The notes under the pieces were generated by a model, which saw only the letters and a program-made list of their open reading frames with translations, was not told where the DNA came from and did not search any database. From Chloroflexota bacterium (lineage in GTDB: Bacteria > Chloroflexota > Dehalococcoidia > SHYB01 > JACPQI01): DNA of 7,976 nucleotides. The translations under genes and the position numbers were made by a program. Each line of letters opens with the position of its first letter. Positions within the stretch are counted from its first letter, which is position 1. Shown in pieces: positions 5,681 through 7,976 of this stretch. The stretch is taken from contig JACPQI010000023.1 of assembly GCA_016190545.1 (NCBI GenBank), forward strand, positions 1-7,976, read 5' to 3'.

Positions 5681-5687
5681 CCTCCTC
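5681..5687 (-). promoter_or_regulatory. Ribosome binding site of the flavoprotein gene
   Basis: On the - strand GAGGAGG is followed by 7 bases and the ATG at 5673, a near-perfect Shine-Dalgarno and spacing that fixes the start. Confidence 0.85.
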
Positions 5688-5760
5688 AAAGGCTTCGTAC
5701 CTGGCTGAGCTAGGAAAGGGCAAGTGGGTTGCCGAACAGACCGACGGGGATGCGGTAGCT

Positions 5761-6852
5761 CTAGGCAAAACCATAGAGCCGGGCTGCGTTCTCCGCGACG
5801 ACCTTCCGTGTCTCCTCTTCCGGCAGCGTATGGAAGATGCGGGCCACCATCTCGCGGGACCGGGGCCATACACTGTCCATATGGGGATAGTCTGAAGCCC
5901 ACATCACATGGTCCACGTTGATGTGATGGCGGAGCGGTACCCACGTACTGTCCCGCATGAAAGTGAAATAGGCCTGCCGCCGCACGAAATCGCTGGGGGG
6001 TGTCTCTCCGCTGAGGCGCAGGTTGAGGATGTGGTTGCGGCGGTCGCAAATATAATCGAGCCGCTCAAGAAAATAGGGCAGCCAGCCGACATCGCTTTCC
6101 ACGGAGACGACCTTCAATCTCGGGAAGCGCTCAAAGATGCCTGCGCCAACCATATGGGCCAGGGTCTGGCGGACGGTGACGTCCTCTGTAGTGTAGCCCG
6201 CTATGCTCTTGCCCAAGTTCTTGGGGTTCTGCTCCGTCAGGGCATGCAGGCCAAGGGGCATGTCCAGGTCCTGGGCGGCGGCCCAGAACGGGTCATAGCG
6301 TGGGTCATGGTACTGGTGGTCCTCGTCTGGTGACACAGAGATGACGGCGGTGACCAGCCCCAAGCGCCGCACTCGCTGCAACTCCTCGACGCCGCGCTCC
6401 ACGTCCAGCAGGCTGATGACTCCGGCACCTTTCAGCCGGTCCGGATAGGCCGCGCAGAACTCGGCGAGCCAGTCATTATAGGCGCTGAAGCACGCCGCCT
6501 GAAACTCGGGGTCGGTCAAGGAATAGAGTCGCATGGTGAGGCTGGGATAGAGGACTTCCGCTTCCACGCCGTCCACAGCCGTGTCCTTGACGCGGCGATG
6601 GGGGTCCCATCCTCCCCGCACAGCTTCCTGGTCGTAGCGACCCTTGGGCCGCAGGCTCCCGCTCGACACGCCGGCGGTCGCGATCATCGACAGGTTGCGG
6701 ATGAGGCGACGGCCCTCGCACTCGAAGGCGTCTTCGTCCTCCCTCTGGACAAGGCGGGGCGCACGGTCCTTGAACCGGGCGTCCATGCGCTTTTGCCAGA
6801 GGTCCACAGGCTCGACGACATGAGAATCTGCGGAAATCAACGTTTGCGGCAT
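5761..6852 (-). CDS. Amidohydrolase 2 family (ACMSD-like) metal-dependent hydrolase or decarboxylase
   Basis: A 363-aa TIM-barrel enzyme of the amidohydrolase-2 family, whose characterised members include metal-dependent non-oxidative decarboxylases (ACMSD, gamma-resorcylate decarboxylase) and hydrolases or hydratases of ring-fission products. The first strand carries ISADSHVVEP (6-15), a D-x-H variant of the family's HxH metal motif. H203 in PLGLHAL and H233 in LAHMVGAG are candidate metal and catalytic histidines, followed by FERFPRLKVVSVESDVGWLPYFLERLD (240-266). The catalytic/metal Asp is in MWASDYPHMDSVWP (D321). The C-terminus NAARLYGF is the family's usual end. The ATG at 6852 is chosen because GAAGGGG lies 8 bases upstream and the protein then begins just before the first strand; a start 29 codons earlier would add an unrelated arginine-rich segment. 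It is the first gene of a likely operon with the flavoprotein and the SnoaL-like gene. A TACAAT at 6888-6883 may be its -10, but no good -35 accompanies it. Substrate unknown. Confidence 0.93.
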   Translation of the reverse strand: MPQTLISADSHVVEPVDLWQKRMDARFKDRAPRLVQREDEDAFECEGRRLIRNLSMIATAGVSSGSLRPKGRYDQEAVRGGWDPHRRVKDTAVDGVEAEVLYPSLTMRLYSLTDPEFQAACFSAYNDWLAEFCAAYPDRLKGAGVISLLDVERGVEELQRVRRLGLVTAVISVSPDEDHQYHDPRYDPFWAAAQDLDMPLGLHALTEQNPKNLGKSIAGYTTEDVTVRQTLAHMVGAGIFERFPRLKVVSVESDVGWLPYFLERLDYICDRRNHILNLRLSGETPPSDFVRRQAYFTFMRDSTWVPLRHHINVDHVMWASDYPHMDSVWPRSREMVARIFHTLPEEETRKVVAENAARLYGFA

Positions 6853-7012
6853 TGCGGCTGCCCCTTCAAAATAGGGTTCTTCATTGTAACACCGGCGGTC
6901 AAGAAGACGAAAAGGAGGAGCAGGTTGGAAGCGCGCCACCTACAGGAGAAAGATACAGGGCGAACGGGAAGATAGCGGTAGCAAGACGAAGGGGATTCCT
7001 GGTCTGCTGGGA
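6853..7012. other. 160-bp gap between the SDR and amidohydrolase genes
   Basis: Both flanking genes are on the - strand. Nearest the amidohydrolase are its ribosome binding site (6861-6867) and TACAAT (6888-6883), with a TTGACC (6901-6896) too close to act as the matching -35. No T-run terminator for the folE-SDR operon is visible, so read-through into the catabolic cassette is possible. Confidence 0.4.
6861..6867 (-). promoter_or_regulatory. Ribosome binding site deciding the amidohydrolase start
   Basis: GAAGGGG on the - strand, 8 bases before the ATG at 6852. It favours this start over an in-frame ATG at 6939. Confidence 0.65.
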
Positions 7013-7750
7013 CTAGAGGATGCCTTCCGGCGGCGCGAGGACAAGCTCCTCGACCACGGCGGTGGGCGAGAGGGTGAGGGCGGCGACGACGGCAGCGGCC
7101 ACATCTTTGGGGCTGAGCATGCGGGAGCGCTCCGGGTGGTGGGCGACCGGGTCCCACAGGGGTGTATCGACGGCGCCGGGGCAGACCGTGCTGACGCGGA
7201 CGCGGTGGAGCCCCCGGCTGCGCAGCTCGGCGGCGACGGCTCGCGAAAGGCCGATGATCCCAGTCTTGGAGGCGCAGTAGGCGCTGGAGTTGGGGAAGGC
7301 GTGCAGGCCGGCGATGGACGAGATGTTCACGATGTCGCCCCGGCCCTGTTTTTCCAGGTACGGCAGGACTGCGCGCATGGTCAGGAAGGCGCCCTTGAGG
7401 TTGGTGTCGACCACGGCGTCCCAATGGGCTTCGGTGGTGGACTCCAGGGGCAGGAAGGCGGCCTGGCCAGCGCTGTTGACCAGGATGTCGATGCCGCCCA
7501 GCGCCCTAGCGACCCGCACAACCAATGCCGTGACGGAGCGCTCGCTGGTGACGTCGACGGGGATTGCCAGAGAGCGAGGACTTACGCGCCGAACGGCGGA
7601 AAGGGTTTGGTCCAGATCGGGCCTGGAACGGGAAGCGAGGCAGACAGCGGCGCCTTCCCTGGCTAGGGCGAGAGCGATGGCCTTGCCGATGCCCTTGGAG
7701 GCGCCGGTGACGATGGCCTTGCGGCCACGGAGCAGTTTAGCGCCTGGCAT
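7013..7750 (-). CDS. Short-chain dehydrogenase/reductase (classical SDR)
   Basis: A 245-aa classical SDR, an NAD(P)H-dependent oxidoreductase acting on an alcohol/ketone pair. All expected motifs are in place: TGASKGIG (15-22) for the cofactor, DVT (66-68), NSAG (92-95, the common NNAG with one change), the structural N117, and the catalytic S145, Y158 and K162 in ISSIAG and YCASK. PGAVDTPL (191-198) follows. The R41 and S40 after the second strand (LASRSR) suggest NADP(H) preference. The length is normal for FabG-like members. Its ATG lies inside the end of folE (14-bp overlap), with no strong own Shine-Dalgarno at the right distance, so it is probably translated by coupling to folE. It lacks the TGxxxRxG variant typical of pteridine reductases (PTR1/FolM), so a role in pterin reduction is only suggested by position. 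Substrate unknown. Confidence 0.93.
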   Translation of the reverse strand: MPGAKLLRGRKAIVTGASKGIGKAIALALAREGAAVCLASRSRPDLDQTLSAVRRVSPRSLAIPVDVTSERSVTALVVRVARALGGIDILVNSAGQAAFLPLESTTEAHWDAVVDTNLKGAFLTMRAVLPYLEKQGRGDIVNISSIAGLHAFPNSSAYCASKTGIIGLSRAVAAELRSRGLHRVRVSTVCPGAVDTPLWDPVAHHPERSRMLSPKDVAAAVVAALTLSPTAVVEELVLAPPEGIL

Positions 7751-7976
7751 CAGGGAGGCCGTCCAGAAACTCCTTGCGCAGGACGCGGTCGGTCTCGTAG
7801 CGGCCCAGCATGACGGTGTTGAGGACGTAGGCGTTGGTCTGCTCCACGCCGCGCATCATCATGCACAGGTGGTAGGCCTGGGTGGCGACGGCCACACCCT
7901 CCGGACTCAGCTTCTCCTGAATGGCCTCCGCGATCTGGTTGGTGAGCCGCTCCTGGAGCTGGAGCCGGCGGCTGAA
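7737..7976 (-). CDS. folE: GTP cyclohydrolase I (FolE), C-terminal fragment
   Basis: The last 79 codons of FolE, which converts GTP to 7,8-dihydroneopterin triphosphate, the first step of folate/tetrahydropterin synthesis. The rest lies beyond the right edge. The visible part begins FSRRLQLQERLTNQIAEAI and continues SPEGVAVATQAYHLCMMMRGVEQTNAYVLNTVMLG, which carries the third zinc-ligand Cys of the active site (HLCMMMRGV, equivalent to Cys181 of the E. coli enzyme). It ends YETDRVLRKEFLDGL as in typical family members, with a short PDARR tail. The frame is open to the window end. Its stop is 14 bp inside the downstream SDR gene, so the pair is in one operon. The first two zinc ligands (Cys110/His113) are outside the window. 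Confidence 0.95.
   Translation of the reverse strand, partial: FSRRLQLQERLTNQIAEAIQEKLSPEGVAVATQAYHLCMMMRGVEQTNAYVLNTVMLGRYETDRVLRKEFLDGLPDARR

Noticed and set aside
5242..5895. A 217-codon open frame on the + strand across the flavoprotein/amidohydrolase junction.
   Set aside because: It crosses the 5' end of one certain gene and the 3' end of another, both on the opposite strand, and shows no motif.
6853..6939. An N-terminal extension of the amidohydrolase to the ATG at 6939.
   Set aside because: The extra 29 residues look non-family, and a good ribosome binding site serves the ATG at 6852.

Overview
This is a GC-rich bacterial window with tightly packed genes and ordinary housekeeping and catabolic functions. 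The mix fits an uncultured, probably Chloroflexota (Dehalococcoidia/SAR202-like) or similar GC-rich soil, marine or groundwater bacterium: AcnA-type aconitase, an actinobacterial-type acyl-CoA dehydrogenase, a minimal Lrp/AsnC regulator, an ACMSD-like amidohydrolase, a 3-ketosteroid-dehydrogenase-like flavoprotein, an SDR and FolE. The taxonomic guess is low-confidence inference; no marker gene fixes it.

Left part, + strand (1-2183): the C-terminal end of aconitate hydratase, cut by the window edge; a small unrecognised ORF of 102 codons; about 310 bases with no convincing gene; then a complete acyl-CoA dehydrogenase with a good ribosome binding site. It ends 20 bp from the stop of a convergent Lrp/AsnC-type regulator (2204-2689, - strand). 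The regulator has a clear promoter and an arginine-rich N-terminal tail.

Middle (2690-3524): a roughly 400-base, visibly less GC-rich intergenic region holds the regulator's promoter, several inverted repeats and a T-box-like 14-mer. It leads into a 145-aa protein made of an HTH followed by two tandem Cys4 zinc-binding units. This protein is the least conventional gene in the window.

Right part, - strand (3572-7976): read in transcription order, the C-terminal end of GTP cyclohydrolase I (folE, cut by the edge), an SDR overlapping it by 14 bp, a 160-bp gap, an amidohydrolase-2 family enzyme, an 87-bp gap, a KstD/fumarate-reductase-like FAD enzyme, and a SnoaL-like protein overlapping the flavoprotein by 4 bp (ATGA). 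The last three look like a co-translated catabolic module acting on a cyclic or conjugated organic acid or ketone; the substrate cannot be read from the sequence. The flavoprotein lacks the canonical KstD C-terminal active-site tyrosine and has an exact in-frame 18-bp tandem duplication at its C-terminus, directly beside the ribosome binding site of the next gene.

I see no CRISPR array, rRNA, tRNA, insertion sequence or defence island. The observations most worth following are the tandem-zinc HTH protein, the three-gene catabolic cassette with its altered flavoprotein active site, and the structured intergenic region at 2690-3086.
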